Source of the DNA: Acidobacteriaceae bacterium
GTDB taxonomy: Bacteria > Acidobacteriota > Terriglobia > Terriglobales > Acidobacteriaceae
Assembly: GCA_003151335.1 (NCBI GenBank)
Contig: PLXE01000040.1
Coordinates: 1-64,000, forward strand
Direction of reading: 5' to 3'
Length of the DNA stretch: 64,000 bases
The position numbers and the translations under genes were made by a program. The notes below the pieces were generated by a model. That model made no database searches. It saw nothing but the letters and a program-made list of their open reading frames with translations, and was not told the origin of the DNA. Shown here piece after piece: positions 9,484 through 20,666 of the stretch (positions are counted from its first letter, which is position 1; every line of letters starts with the position of its first letter).

Positions 9484-10344
9484 ATGCGTAAACTTGCGAT
9501 ATTCGGCTCTTTTGTACTGCTGGCGGCGTCTGCCCTGGCTCAGACAGCCCCAGCGCCAGCCGCACCGGCCCAGACTCCAACCACTCCCGCCGCGTGGCCC
9601 ACCGCCCACTTCGCTGCGACCAAAGATCCCAGCGTGCAGAAGGCGTTCCAGATTCTGACTGACATGCTCAAAGCTCTGGGCGGCGATACGTACCTCAATG
9701 TGCGCGATATGAAGAGCGAAGGCCGCGGTTATGCGTTCTATCACGGACGACCGAGTGGCCAGGGTCTTGAGTTCTGGCGGTTCTGGGAATGGCCCGACAA
9801 AGAGCGGGTCGAGTTTACCAAGCAGCGCGACGTGATCGAACTCTTTGTTGGCGATAAGGGGTACGAAATCACCTACAAGGGCACGACGACACAGGACCCG
9901 AAGGACCTCCAGGATTATCTGCGCCGCCGCGATCATTCGTTGGAGTGGGTGATTCGCAAATGGCTGGCAGCGTCGGACACCATGATTCTGTACAACGGCA
10001 CGGCAATCGTAGAGCAGAACCTCACCGACCAGGTCACCATCTTGAATTCCACGAACGACAGCGTCACGTTGTCGGTTGATCCGCGTTCCCACCTGCCGGT
10101 GAGGAAAACCTATAGCTATCGCGATCCGCTCGATCGGCAGCTCGATGACGAGGCCGAGGTTTTCAGCAACTATCGCCTGGTCCAGGGTATTCAGACACCC
10201 ATGAGCATTGTGAGGCATCGCAACGGTGAAATGACCAGCCAGCGCTTCATCACGTCGGTGACCTACAACAACGGCTTCCCGCCCGCTATGTTTGAGACCA
10301 AGGGCCTCACCTACAACCAGCCCAAGAGTGGGGAACGGAAGTAG
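9484..10344 (+). CDS. secreted protein, LolA/LolB-like outer-membrane lipoprotein-sorting fold (tentative)
   Basis: A signal peptide (MRKLAIFGSFVLLAASALAQ) and an Ala/Pro-rich linker precede a domain of about 240 residues with alternating beta strands, such as EGRGYAFYHG and VEFTKQRDVIELFVGDKGYE. Its style resembles acidobacterial outer-membrane lipoprotein-sorting (LolA/LolB-like) proteins. ATG 9484 is chosen because it begins the signal peptide; the in-frame start at 9439 adds an unrelated leader. It follows rnr by 156 bases and may be transcribed separately. Function not known. Confidence 0.65.
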   Translation: MRKLAIFGSFVLLAASALAQTAPAPAAPAQTPTTPAAWPTAHFAATKDPSVQKAFQILTDMLKALGGDTYLNVRDMKSEGRGYAFYHGRPSGQGLEFWRFWEWPDKERVEFTKQRDVIELFVGDKGYEITYKGTTTQDPKDLQDYLRRRDHSLEWVIRKWLAASDTMILYNGTAIVEQNLTDQVTILNSTNDSVTLSVDPRSHLPVRKTYSYRDPLDRQLDDEAEVFSNYRLVQGIQTPMSIVRHRNGEMTSQRFITSVTYNNGFPPAMFETKGLTYNQPKSGERK

Positions 10345-10389
10345 AGGGCCGCGGGTCCGGTAGCCAACCAAAATATTTTGCGCCTGCCC

Positions 10390-11652
10390 TTATTCGTGTC
10401 TTAGAGATTCCACAGGATCTAATCTCGAAGCATTTTTGGCCGGCAGGGTACCGAAGGTGATCCCGATCAGGCAGGAGACCAGCATCGCGATCCCCGCGGA
10501 GAGCCCGGAGACTGGGAGCCTGTACTGAGTGAAGGCCCAAAGTGAAAACGGGAGCGCCAGCCCGGCCAGAGTGCCGATGGTTCCGCCGATCAAGGAGATC
10601 ATTACCGCCTCGGAAAGGAATTGCAGTTGGATTTCGCGGCGGGTGGCTCCAACCGCCTTGCGAATACCGATTTCCTGAATACGGGCACTCACGGTGGCGA
10701 GCATAATGTTCATGATCCCCACCCCACCAGCCACCAGGGTTATGGTTGCAAACAGCAAGAGAACGATGGTAAATGCGTTCGCGGTTTTTGCCACCAAACT
10801 TAGCACTTGGGTCAGATCACCGACGTTATAGACCGACTCGGCCCGATGCCGCGCCTTTAACACCGCGAGGATTCGTTGTGTGGCCAGGGGAACGCTGCTG
10901 GCATCCGACATGGAAAAATAAATCTGGTTGATTGCGTTCGTGTCTGTCAAATAACGCGCCACGGAATAGGGAATAAGGACCGTATCGTCCTGTATTTCTG
11001 ACTGGCCAAAGGTCTCCACGCCCTCACGAAAAGCGCCGATCACAACAAACGGCAATCCTTGAATGTCGATTTCGTGTCCCGACGCGAACTGGATTCCGCC
11101 GTATTGCTGGTTAGCGAAGTTTTCTGTGACCAGGGCGACTTTGTGGTGGGACTGGGAATCTTGTTGATCGAAAAACCTGCCCGAACTCACGACCATGCGG
11201 CGCACATTTGCATATTCTGGGTTTACCCCGAGGATCAACATGTCCCGTTGCTTGCCGTTGCCGACCAGTATCGGTTCATGCAAATTGAGCACCGGCGTGG
11301 CTGCTTGCACGCCTGTCACCTGTTGTTCCACGGCCATCATGTCGTCCACGGTCAGATAGTCTGCCGTACCGGTAGTGGCGCCACCGTTGGCCGGCCCTGC
11401 ATATTCGGCCCAGATGAGATTGGCGCCAATGTTCTGGATTTCATGCAGGACGTACTGTTTCCCGGTTAGCGCAATCGTGACCACCAAAACCAGCGAGAAC
11501 GTGCCGATCACCATTCCCAGGGCGGTCATGGTGGCACGCACTTTGTCGGCGCGAAAAGAGTCCACGGCGATGGCGAGAATCTCGCGCAAGACCAACGTAC
11601 TCTTGGGGGACACGGTCCACGAGATGGAGCGCACTTTCGCCGGTCGGGGCAT
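10390..11652 (-). CDS. MacB-like ABC transporter permease (FtsX family)
   Basis: Permease of the MacB/LolCE type. It has an N-terminal membrane segment (ATMTALGMVIGTFSLVLVV), a large periplasmic domain (about 70-270) and three C-terminal membrane helices in the FtsX domain (about 290-420), including IMNIMLATVSARIQEIGIRK and the typical ending LPAKNASRLDPVESLRHE. No ATPase gene is adjacent, so the partner must be elsewhere. It is the last gene of a three-gene operon, six bases after the second EamA-like gene. The substrate cannot be told from sequence. Confidence 0.9.
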   Translation of the reverse strand: MPRPAKVRSISWTVSPKSTLVLREILAIAVDSFRADKVRATMTALGMVIGTFSLVLVVTIALTGKQYVLHEIQNIGANLIWAEYAGPANGGATTGTADYLTVDDMMAVEQQVTGVQAATPVLNLHEPILVGNGKQRDMLILGVNPEYANVRRMVVSSGRFFDQQDSQSHHKVALVTENFANQQYGGIQFASGHEIDIQGLPFVVIGAFREGVETFGQSEIQDDTVLIPYSVARYLTDTNAINQIYFSMSDASSVPLATQRILAVLKARHRAESVYNVGDLTQVLSLVAKTANAFTIVLLLFATITLVAGGVGIMNIMLATVSARIQEIGIRKAVGATRREIQLQFLSEAVMISLIGGTIGTLAGLALPFSLWAFTQYRLPVSGLSAGIAMLVSCLIGITFGTLPAKNASRLDPVESLRHE

Positions 11653-11658
11653 AAACCG

Positions 11659-12036
11659 CTAACTCCTGCCGATGAGCACCAAGGTTACGCCCGCGCCAAC
11701 CAGAAGAATGCCGATCCAACGTTGCAAGTTGACACGTTCTCCCAGGAAAAACCTGCCTCCCAACGCGCCCACGACGTAGCTCAGGGCAGTCACGGGCACG
11801 ACAAAGCTTACATTTTCAAAGGAAAACACCGCAAGCAGCGAGAAGAACCCAATGGCCATCATCGCCACACCCAGCCACATCCACTTGCTGTGCAAAGCGC
11901 GGACGATCACCGCGATGAGTGCCCTCGGACGGAAGTTTTTCACCTCGCCGTGGTCCTTCATCGCGCGCGACACGAATATTTCGCCCACGGTCCCGAAGAC
12001 CACAATCAAGAACATCAAGAAGATGAATTCAGCCAC
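11659..12036 (-). CDS. half-size EamA/SMR-type membrane protein (ArnE/ArnF-like subunit)
   Basis: A 125-residue protein with four membrane helices, typical of small multidrug resistance/EamA half-transporters. The ending FLGERVNLQRWIGILLVGAG is the classical last helix pair. I choose the GTG at 12036 because it lies two bases after the stop of the upstream gene and begins a natural N-terminal helix (AEFIFLMFLIVV). It pairs with the 138-residue protein encoded immediately upstream, as ArnE and ArnF do. Together they probably form a heterodimer that flips a lipid-linked sugar; the ArnT- and ArnC-like genes a few kb away support this, but it is inference. Confidence 0.75.
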   Translation of the reverse strand: MAEFIFLMFLIVVFGTVGEIFVSRAMKDHGEVKNFRPRALIAVIVRALHSKWMWLGVAMMAIGFFSLLAVFSFENVSFVVPVTALSYVVGALGGRFFLGERVNLQRWIGILLVGAGVTLVLIGRS

Positions 12037-12038
12037 GA

Positions 12039-12455
12039 CTAGCCATTCTCCGTGGTATTGGGATGGGTGTGGCCGACGAGAAACACCCCGATACAGATCA
12101 CCGCGATGCCAGCCCATCGCAAGGGAGGGACGAATTCGCCCAACCAGGTCGAGGCCAATAGCGCCACCACCGCGTAAGAAATCGAAGAGGCGGGTTGCAC
12201 ATAGCTATAGTCGGCCCACGACAGAACAATCATATAGGCCGCGAAAAACACCAGCAGGGAGCCGACTCCGAGCCATATCGTGGCGGAGGTGAAAACGAGA
12301 GTGAAGACGTGCAGCAGTTGCGCGGGAGGCCAAAGTTGTACCGCTCCCACGTGCTTCATGCCTTTGCCGAGTAAAACGTTGCCCAAAGGGGCGGCAATAA
12401 CCATGATGAAAATCAAAATAAGGGTTTTGAGATGCAGTCGCCTGGGGGATTCCAT
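12039..12455 (-). CDS. half-size EamA/SMR-type membrane protein (ArnE/ArnF-like subunit)
   Basis: First gene of the three-gene operon. A 138-residue protein with four membrane helices: a first helix TLILIFIMVIAAPLGNVLLG with the GK motif, then TIWLGVGSLLVFFAAYMIVL, a third helix with SISYAVVALLASTWLGE, and a last helix WAGIAVICIGVFLVG. It has the same architecture as the following gene, and the two are likely subunits of one transporter. The substrate may be an undecaprenyl-linked sugar or another small amphipath; sequence alone does not decide. Confidence 0.75.
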   Translation of the reverse strand: MESPRRLHLKTLILIFIMVIAAPLGNVLLGKGMKHVGAVQLWPPAQLLHVFTLVFTSATIWLGVGSLLVFFAAYMIVLSWADYSYVQPASSISYAVVALLASTWLGEFVPPLRWAGIAVICIGVFLVGHTHPNTTENG

Positions 12456-12788
12456 GGGCTGTGGTCAGTCGCTCCAACCGTAAACAAGCATACCCATATG
12501 GTATATCAATCAACCCCGCAACCGAGAGGCAGCAAGCATATACGCATTCGGAGCGCTCAACTGCGGCGCAAAGAACCCAACAGAGAACACTGTTACAGAG
12601 CAGGTCGAGCGCTAGCGGTTGGCATCTTGGTGATCGTAAGATGCTATTCTAAGGGTTCGGTTTTGGGGGGGAACTTCCACAATTCGGGAGATGCATATTG
12701 CCTGGGCTGCATTGTCGGATCGCCGTCACTTTGCTCAAGGCCGCAACTGCCGATAGGCCGATGATTCGGTATCGGGGGACTGATCGAT
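12456..12788. other. 333-base divergent intergenic region upstream of asnB
   Basis: It separates the EamA operon from asnB and must carry both promoters. There is a TATTCT at about 12649 with TTGGCA some 20 bases upstream, a poor spacing. I see no repeat, riboswitch or small gene. Confidence 0.35.
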
Positions 12789-14669
12789 TTGTGCGGCATT
12801 GTCGGATTTACTCATAAAGATTGGTCTCCACCTCCGGATCGCATTCGGAACGCCACCTCCACCCTGATCCACCGCGGACCAGACCAGCTTGGTGTTTACC
12901 AATCCCAGATATGCTCAATGGGCGCCACGCGCCTGAAAATCATTGATCTGGAGCACGGCGATCAGCCCATCGCGACCGAAGACGGCGACACGGCCGTCGT
13001 GTTCAATGGAGAAATCTACAATCACCTCGAAGTGCGCGCCGAGTTGGACCAGCTAGGCCATCGGTTTAACACCCACTGCGATACCGAGACGGTCCTTCAC
13101 GCCTTCCTCGAGTGGGACACGCAGTGCTTCCGCCGATTCCGCGGCATGTTTGCCGTGGCACTTTGGACGAATTCCACTCGGCGGCTGGTGTTGGCGCGCG
13201 ATCGTACGGGCATCAAGCCGCTCTACATCGCCCATCGCGGCGAGGAAATATTTTTCGGGTCGGAGCTGAAGGCCATCCTCGCTCATCCGGAGATCGAACG
13301 CCGCTTAAGCCTGGCCGGCCTGGATTGTTATTTGTCGTTGAACTATGTTCCAGCGCCCTGGACGCTGGTGGATGGAATCGAGAAGCTCCTGCCTGGATAC
13401 TGGCTCGAGTGGCGAGACGGCAACGAATTTCGTGAAGCTTACTGGCGCTTACCCGACCAGACACCTAAGCAGCGCAGCTTGGCGTCGGCTCGTGAGGAGC
13501 TCGATTCTCTTCTGCAGCAGTCGGTTCGCGAGCACCTCATTTCAGACGTCCCTTTGGGGGTGTGGCTGAGCGGCGGCATTGATTCATCGACGATCCTGCA
13601 TTATGCATCGACGGCCTCAAGCTCGCGGCTGAAGACCTTCTCGATTTCGTTTCGCGGACGCAGTTTCGACGAGACCAATTACATCCAGCAGGTAGTTGCG
13701 CAATATGGAACCGAGCACGAGCAGCTTGACCTCAATCCTGAACTGGATCTGCAAGGCGCCATCGAGGAATTCGCTTATTACTCGGATGAACCGACTGCGG
13801 ATGCTGGAGAGCTGCCGGTCTGGTTTCTTTCCAAACTCTGCAAAACCCGAACAACGGTCGCGCTGAGTGGAGAAGGCGCCGACGAGTTGTTTGGGGGGTA
13901 TCTAACTTATAGGGCAAATACGTTGGCTGGCTATGTGCGAAAACTCCCGCCCAGCGCTATTCAACTGGCGCTGGCTGGGTTGCGCTTGTGGCCGGTCTCG
14001 AACGAGAAAATAAGCTTCGAATACAAGCTCAAGCGGTTACTCGAAGGCAGCCTGATGTCGCCGGAGCGCGCTCATGTCTATTGGAATGGCACATTCTCCG
14101 ACGCGGAGAAACGCTCCGTGATGGCGACGGAGCTTCCGGGCACACTCGATCACATCCTCGGCGAGTTGCGAGCGATGCTGAGCGGTAAGGAAGACGATCT
14201 GGGCGCTTACATGTGGTTCGATCAAAAGTATTACTTGCCGGACCAAATCCTGGTCAAATCGGACCGCATGAGCATGGCCCATTCCGTGGAGGCACGGCTG
14301 CCTTACCTCGATCACCGTATCGTCGAATTTGCTGCCACATTGCCGCCATCGCTGAAGATTCGCGGCCGGCGCCAGAAGTTCCTACTGAAGGACCTGATGA
14401 AGGATAAACTGCCGCAATCCATCCTGCAACGGAGCAAGATCGGATTTGACATCCCTGCGCACGATTGGTTGCGCGGGCCGCTTCGTTCGCTGCTGGTGGA
14501 TACCTTAAGTACCGGGCTTTCCGAGTTCCCGGAACTATTTCGCCCGGAGGTAATCCAATCCTATCTTCGCAGTCACTTGGAAAAGCGCGTCAACATCGGC
14601 TATCACTTATGGGGCTTGATGATCATGTTCTTGTGGATGAAAAAGTGGCGCATTCAGGCGCCGATCTAG
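12789..14669 (+). CDS. asnB: asparagine synthase (glutamine-hydrolysing), AsnB type
   Basis: Transfers ammonia from glutamine to aspartate or to another carboxylate. The N-terminal Ntn glutaminase domain begins MCGIVGF, so the catalytic cysteine is residue 2. This fixes the start at the TTG at 12789, an unusual codon, because the cysteine must follow the removed methionine. The synthetase domain carries the PP-loop LSGGIDSS (about residue 260) and SGEGADELFGGY. Length (626) is normal. It is followed by a convergent ArnT-like gene and lies in an envelope-sugar neighbourhood, where AsnB paralogues often amidate a sugar acid or peptide. Asparagine synthesis and such amidation are both possible. 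Confidence 0.9.
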   Translation: MCGIVGFTHKDWSPPPDRIRNATSTLIHRGPDQLGVYQSQICSMGATRLKIIDLEHGDQPIATEDGDTAVVFNGEIYNHLEVRAELDQLGHRFNTHCDTETVLHAFLEWDTQCFRRFRGMFAVALWTNSTRRLVLARDRTGIKPLYIAHRGEEIFFGSELKAILAHPEIERRLSLAGLDCYLSLNYVPAPWTLVDGIEKLLPGYWLEWRDGNEFREAYWRLPDQTPKQRSLASAREELDSLLQQSVREHLISDVPLGVWLSGGIDSSTILHYASTASSSRLKTFSISFRGRSFDETNYIQQVVAQYGTEHEQLDLNPELDLQGAIEEFAYYSDEPTADAGELPVWFLSKLCKTRTTVALSGEGADELFGGYLTYRANTLAGYVRKLPPSAIQLALAGLRLWPVSNEKISFEYKLKRLLEGSLMSPERAHVYWNGTFSDAEKRSVMATELPGTLDHILGELRAMLSGKEDDLGAYMWFDQKYYLPDQILVKSDRMSMAHSVEARLPYLDHRIVEFAATLPPSLKIRGRRQKFLLKDLMKDKLPQSILQRSKIGFDIPAHDWLRGPLRSLLVDTLSTGLSEFPELFRPEVIQSYLRSHLEKRVNIGYHLWGLMIMFLWMKKWRIQAPI

Positions 14670-14692
14670 CTATAACGCTGGATGGACTAGTG

Positions 14693-16519
14693 TTAGTGGG
14701 ACAGAGTCGATGCGTCGAGAGCGATCTCCTGATTGGAATACAGCGCCTTGCCACCGACCTCCGCAACCAGGTGCAGCCGATCGCTGGAGACAAGCTTGCT
14801 AACGTGCTGAAAGTCAACCTTCTTGCCCGCAATATAGAATCGTTCCGGCTGTGCCCAGAGTCTCAAGAAATCATCGTCGTTGATAAAGACCGGCGGAACG
14901 TCCGGAGCGTACGAGCCGTATTCCATAGTGAACACCTTGCCGTTGAGTAACAAGGCCTTATCTTCGCTGTAGAAAAATAATGAAGAAATCCTATCGTGTT
15001 CGCCGTAGACGATCAACCTTCCTTTCGGAGCACGGTTGAGAGCCTCTGCGATAGGACGTGAGGACAGATAAGGATCGAAGACCACCAACGCCAGCCTGGC
15101 TGCCTGGAAGAAGATCGCCATCATCAGGGCCATGGCGAGCAGCGCACGTTCCCCGCGCAGACGCCATGCGCCAAGGGCGCCGATCGCAAATGCGATCCCG
15201 GCGACCACAAGGGGCAACCGCAAATAGGCGAACGACTCCAACGTGAGATCGCTCATGTGCCCCATGGAAAGGAAGTAGGTGCCGGGCTTTTGGATGAGCG
15301 CGGTCGAAATGTCACCCGGGTTCGGCATGCCGCGCACAATCACCAGAATTCCGCAGATCAATAGGAAAGCGCACCCGGCTAGGACAGCTACCATCCTCGC
15401 CCCGGCGCGAATGGAATCGTCAGCGGCGGCGACGCTGCATCCTAGCAAGAGCGCCAGGGCAGGATAGATCGGCATCGAGTAGTACTCCTGGGTCGTGGAA
15501 AAGGTGAAGAACACCATCACGAAGCCAATCCAACAGAGCGCCATGAAGCATGTGCGGCCTGCGCGATCCACCGGTTTGTAGCTTAGACGCCGGAGTTGAG
15601 GCAGATATACGCTCCACGGGAAGAGCCAAACGAGGTTCAGAAGCCAGAAGTAGAGCCGCGGCACCGTGTCGTAGTCGCGCGGGTAGCGCGCATTCAGGAA
15701 CCGCAGCAACTGCTCATTAATGAAATAGAACCAGAAGAACCCGTGGTACTCGCCCGGGCCTCCATGCATGGTGAAGTCAAAGTAGGGTGGGTTCCTGATG
15801 GTGGCGAGGACGTGCCAGGGCACGGCGATCGTAGCAAAGATCAGAAAGCTGCTGAACGGGTAAAGCCCTTGCCAGGTCTTCCGGTGGAACAGGCGGCGCG
15901 TCAGCAGAAGAAACATGAAGGCCGCGCCGACCGGGAATACGAGCCCAATAAAGCCCTTGAGCAGCAGGCCGGTCGCGAGACTGGCTGCCAAAACGTACGC
16001 CCACAGCCGCGGATGCTCCTCGTTCTCATCCAGTGTGCGCAGGAACCCCCAGATTGACAGTGTCACCGAAAGCGTGAGGATTACATCCGGTATGACGATG
16101 CGAGTGAACAGGAAAAGACCCACGCACGTGGACAGGAATAGTCCGGCGTAGAAACCAGCCCTTTGCGAAAATGCCCACTGGCCAAATCGGAAGACCACCC
16201 AGCAAAGTGCGATCGCCGAAAGGGCGCTAGGGATCCGTGCCACCCAGTCATGTGTGCCGAGCAGCATGTAGAGGAGTGCCGTCATCCAGTACTTCAACGG
16301 AGCCTTGTCGAGGAAAAGGACGCCATCGAGCCGCGCGCTGACCCAGTCTCCCGAATAAAGCATATTGCGCGCCATTAGCGCCTGGGACGCATCCACGTCA
16401 TCCATCAAAGACGGGGGGCTGATGATTCCTGTCAGGAAGATGACGGCGGCAAAAAGGACAACAATCCACTGATAGCGGCTGCGCGGGCGAGATTCCATAT
16501 TTGTCTGAGTTGGTATCAC
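14693..16519 (-). CDS. ArnT-like GT-C glycosyltransferase (polyprenyl-phosphate-sugar dependent)
   Basis: A 608-residue membrane protein with an N-terminal helix, a first periplasmic loop with paired acids (PPSLMDDVDASQALMARNM, then DWVSARLDGVLFLDKAPLKY) and about 11-12 further helices, followed by a soluble C-terminal domain. This is the pattern of ArnT/PMT-family enzymes, which move a sugar from undecaprenyl phosphate to lipid A or another acceptor. The downstream domain is less conserved and I cannot name donor or acceptor. It lies 149 bases after the GT2 gene on the same strand, consistent with the GT2 making the lipid-linked donor. The start could be MESRPR at 16498. Confidence 0.85.
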   Translation of the reverse strand: MIPTQTNMESRPRSRYQWIVVLFAAVIFLTGIISPPSLMDDVDASQALMARNMLYSGDWVSARLDGVLFLDKAPLKYWMTALLYMLLGTHDWVARIPSALSAIALCWVVFRFGQWAFSQRAGFYAGLFLSTCVGLFLFTRIVIPDVILTLSVTLSIWGFLRTLDENEEHPRLWAYVLAASLATGLLLKGFIGLVFPVGAAFMFLLLTRRLFHRKTWQGLYPFSSFLIFATIAVPWHVLATIRNPPYFDFTMHGGPGEYHGFFWFYFINEQLLRFLNARYPRDYDTVPRLYFWLLNLVWLFPWSVYLPQLRRLSYKPVDRAGRTCFMALCWIGFVMVFFTFSTTQEYYSMPIYPALALLLGCSVAAADDSIRAGARMVAVLAGCAFLLICGILVIVRGMPNPGDISTALIQKPGTYFLSMGHMSDLTLESFAYLRLPLVVAGIAFAIGALGAWRLRGERALLAMALMMAIFFQAARLALVVFDPYLSSRPIAEALNRAPKGRLIVYGEHDRISSLFFYSEDKALLLNGKVFTMEYGSYAPDVPPVFINDDDFLRLWAQPERFYIAGKKVDFQHVSKLVSSDRLHLVAEVGGKALYSNQEIALDASTLSH

Positions 16520-16668
16520 TTAACTGAAGCAGTAACCTGTGTGTTGTGTGCCCAGGCACAGATCCCAGACCTTGGATAGGTGCATGTCTGCGGCCGTTCG
16601 GCGTCTTGCTCTCAAAGAGGAAGTGACGAGCAAACAAACCTTCGGACCCAGTGGCTGCCCCTTGGTGG

Positions 16669-17652
16669 TCAATCTGAGACCGCTTCCTTGTTCTTTTGAG
16701 CGCGGATGACATCGGCGACATCAAACGGAGCACTTCGACCTCGGCCCTGGTAATAGTGTCGCACTTGCATTTCAGCTAGCAGTCCGAGCGCGAAAAGCTG
16801 CAATCCAGAAAGAATGAGGACGGACGCAAAAACCAACAACGGGCCTCGCTCCGGTACGACACTCACGCCACGTACCAGCTGCCACAGCAGCCAGAACCCA
16901 ATCGCGCCGCCGACGAAAATCCCTGCTACACCCGCTGTGCCAAAGAAATGCATTGGCCGCGAAAGGTACCGTAGCATGAAGCGGATGGTGAGGAGGTCGA
17001 AGAAGACGGGCAGTTTGCGGATCATCCCGTACTTGGAAACACCGTGCTCCCTCGGCAGAGTGGTGATTGGAACTTCGCATACCCTGGTGCCTGGTCGAAG
17101 CGCCAAAACGGGAATCAGCCGCTGTAGTTCGCCGTAGATCGGCACTTCTGAAATCAGCTCACGCCTGTATGCCTTGAACCCCACTCCAAAGTCGTGAATT
17201 TTGACGCCGGTGAGTTTCCCTAGCACCCAGTTGGCACACCAAGTTGCCGCGCGCTGCAACCAGGAGCCGGTGTGCTGGTTGCGCCAGCCGCACACAATGT
17301 CGAAGCCCTGTTCCAGTTTGTCGATAAACCGTGGAATATCGGCGGCGTCATGTTGTAGGTCACCGTCCATTGTGATGACATAATCCCCGCATGCCTCATT
17401 AATACCAGCACACAAGGCCACGGACTTGCCCGCGTTCTGACGAAGCCGTACAACCGTGACCCGGCTGTCTATCAGAGCGATCTCCTGGAGGAGGTGAAAG
17501 CTCCCGTCCGTACTGCCATCGTCGACAAACACGCACTCAGACGAGCGGCCCACCGTGTCCAGCGTCTCCTTCAGACGCCCATAAAATGGTGTTATGCTTT
17601 CTTTCTCGTTATAGAGAGGTACAACGATGGAGTATCGAACAGATTCGAACAT
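16669..17652 (-). CDS. GT2 polyprenyl-phosphate glycosyltransferase (ArnC/GtrB-like)
   Basis: Transfers a nucleotide-sugar to polyprenyl phosphate at the inner membrane face. The GT-A domain (about 1-230) has the start IVVPLYNEKESI, the motif VFVDDGSTDGS, LRQNAGKSVAL and the metal-binding MDGDLQHDAAD. Two C-terminal membrane helices (about 235-300) complete the DPM1/GtrB/ArnC architecture. It is upstream of the ArnT-like gene on the same strand, so the two probably form a donor-making and donor-using pair. The sugar is not identifiable. Confidence 0.9.
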   Translation of the reverse strand: MFESVRYSIVVPLYNEKESITPFYGRLKETLDTVGRSSECVFVDDGSTDGSFHLLQEIALIDSRVTVVRLRQNAGKSVALCAGINEACGDYVITMDGDLQHDAADIPRFIDKLEQGFDIVCGWRNQHTGSWLQRAATWCANWVLGKLTGVKIHDFGVGFKAYRRELISEVPIYGELQRLIPVLALRPGTRVCEVPITTLPREHGVSKYGMIRKLPVFFDLLTIRFMLRYLSRPMHFFGTAGVAGIFVGGAIGFWLLWQLVRGVSVVPERGPLLVFASVLILSGLQLFALGLLAEMQVRHYYQGRGRSAPFDVADVIRAQKNKEAVSD

Positions 17653-19241
<1,589 letters not shown>

Positions 19242-19352
19242 AGAGGCGCTAGCATATATTGTTGTGTATCAGGGCACGGCTTCAGACGTGCCGTAACAGG
19301 TTCAACAATGAGTTGGGCTCCCCTAGTTCCCAGCCCCTAGCCCCTGTCTTCC

Positions 19353-20060
19353 CTACCCGTTCGGCCGGATCACCTTGGTATGGCCGGTCATCTTCAACTT
19401 GAAAACGTCGCCTGAGATCTTGTGGTTGATTTGAATATTGCTGTACTTGGCGATCCGGTAGTCGCCTGAGGGTTCCGAAAACCTCTGTTGCACACTGACG
19501 CCTCGCGCTGGGTCGATCCACAGCGTAATCGTCTGGAACATGCCCTTCACTCTTGGTGACTTCGGGGTCAGCTCAAGCTTCGCGGCGTTCACGCCGTCAA
19601 TCGGCTCCATACCGGCATAGCTCACGTTGAACGATTTCTCCAGGTCGTGCCCGCGCCCGCCGAAGCCCAGCACCAGAAAGCTTTCAAAATCAGCTTTGTT
19701 CTTGCCCGGGTTGTACTCGGTGACCTGATCGATTGCGGGCTGATACACACTGACCAGGTTCCCGGTGAAGAGCACATACTTCTTATCGAGCGAGGTAATG
19801 TCGGCGGCCATTTGCACGTCATTGCCCTGGCGGCGGAAGTACATCGTGCCCTTCTGGTAGTCGTGGTCGTCAACCACCTTCTGATATTGGTCCCAAACGA
19901 AATCGCACTGGGCGGTGCGAAAGTTGGCGGCTGCCTGGTCCATGGCGTTCAAGGCACCTTCCAGGCTCTGTGCTTGCAACCCAGCCGTCGCGCAACCCAG
20001 AACCCACGCCACCACGGCAATGCTTATCAGTGTCTTCATACTGGTTCTTGTCGCAGACAT
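19353..20060 (-). CDS. LolA-like periplasmic lipoprotein carrier
   Basis: Probable lipoprotein-binding protein of the outer-membrane lipoprotein-sorting family. It has a signal peptide (MKTLISIAVVAWVLGCATAG, from 20039) and an unclosed-barrel type sequence with YQKGTMYFRRQGNDV, LFTGNLVSVYQP and FQTITLWIDPARGVSVQQ. The start is MSATRT at 20060 or MKTLIS at 20039. It lies 67 bases downstream of the small membrane protein gene on the same strand and is probably co-transcribed with it and perhaps mutS2. A VLGC sequence could be a lipobox, but the site is imperfect. Confidence 0.7.
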   Translation of the reverse strand: MSATRTSMKTLISIAVVAWVLGCATAGLQAQSLEGALNAMDQAAANFRTAQCDFVWDQYQKVVDDHDYQKGTMYFRRQGNDVQMAADITSLDKKYVLFTGNLVSVYQPAIDQVTEYNPGKNKADFESFLVLGFGGRGHDLEKSFNVSYAGMEPIDGVNAAKLELTPKSPRVKGMFQTITLWIDPARGVSVQQRFSEPSGDYRIAKYSNIQINHKISGDVFKLKMTGHTKVIRPNG

Positions 20061-20127
20061 AACCCATGACAGAGAGTTTGAATTGCTCAGGGCGCAATTT
20101 TTCACAGTGAGATGCAGCCGATCTTGA

Positions 20128-20496
20128 TCAGCGATGTCCCCAGACTTTATACGCAACCACATTTTGTTTATTGTCGCGCACGGCTTCGTATCGGTCGATG
20201 GTCACGTAGCCCGCGACCGGCTCGATGATGCGGGCCAGCGACTCCCTGATATCGGCATCGCTGTCCCCCTTGACCGCCGCGGCGTCCACCTTATAGAGGA
20301 AGCCATCTCCCTCTTGTTGGACGACGACTTCAGTTTGATGCGGAGAGCGCTCCACCGGTTTGTCGCGGAAATTGACCCAGTGCGGCGTCAGGAAGATGAA
20401 GGCCAGGATGAGTGTGACCACGACATCGTAATGGATGCTGCCGCGCGGCGAGGTCCACCACACATAACCTTTCAAGGTTTGCCCAAACTTGCTCAT
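20128..20496 (-). CDS. single-span membrane protein of unknown function
   Basis: A 122-residue protein: N-terminal MSKFGQTLKGYVWWTSPRGS, one membrane helix (YDVVVTLILAFIFLTPHWV), then a periplasmic domain of about 80 residues ending KVWGHR. I recognise no family. ATG 20496 is chosen because upstream codons (to 20553) add no family-like residues. It lies between mutS2 and the LolA-like gene, both on the same strand, so it may act at the envelope together with the LolA-like protein. Confidence 0.65.
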   Translation of the reverse strand: MSKFGQTLKGYVWWTSPRGSIHYDVVVTLILAFIFLTPHWVNFRDKPVERSPHQTEVVVQQEGDGFLYKVDAAAVKGDSDADIRESLARIIEPVAGYVTIDRYEAVRDNKQNVVAYKVWGHR

Positions 20497-20666
20497 CGCT
20501 GCATTCAGTCTAGAGAGCCGCACCGCGAAGCGCAAGGAAGCCGCCGGTAGCAATTAGCGCTTGGCAGTTAGCACTTAGCCGAACCAGTTCGCGGCGAACG
20601 CGTAGGATTGCAACACCTTCAAGGTTGCTTTGACTGACCCCTAACCCCCGACCCCTAGCCCCTGCT

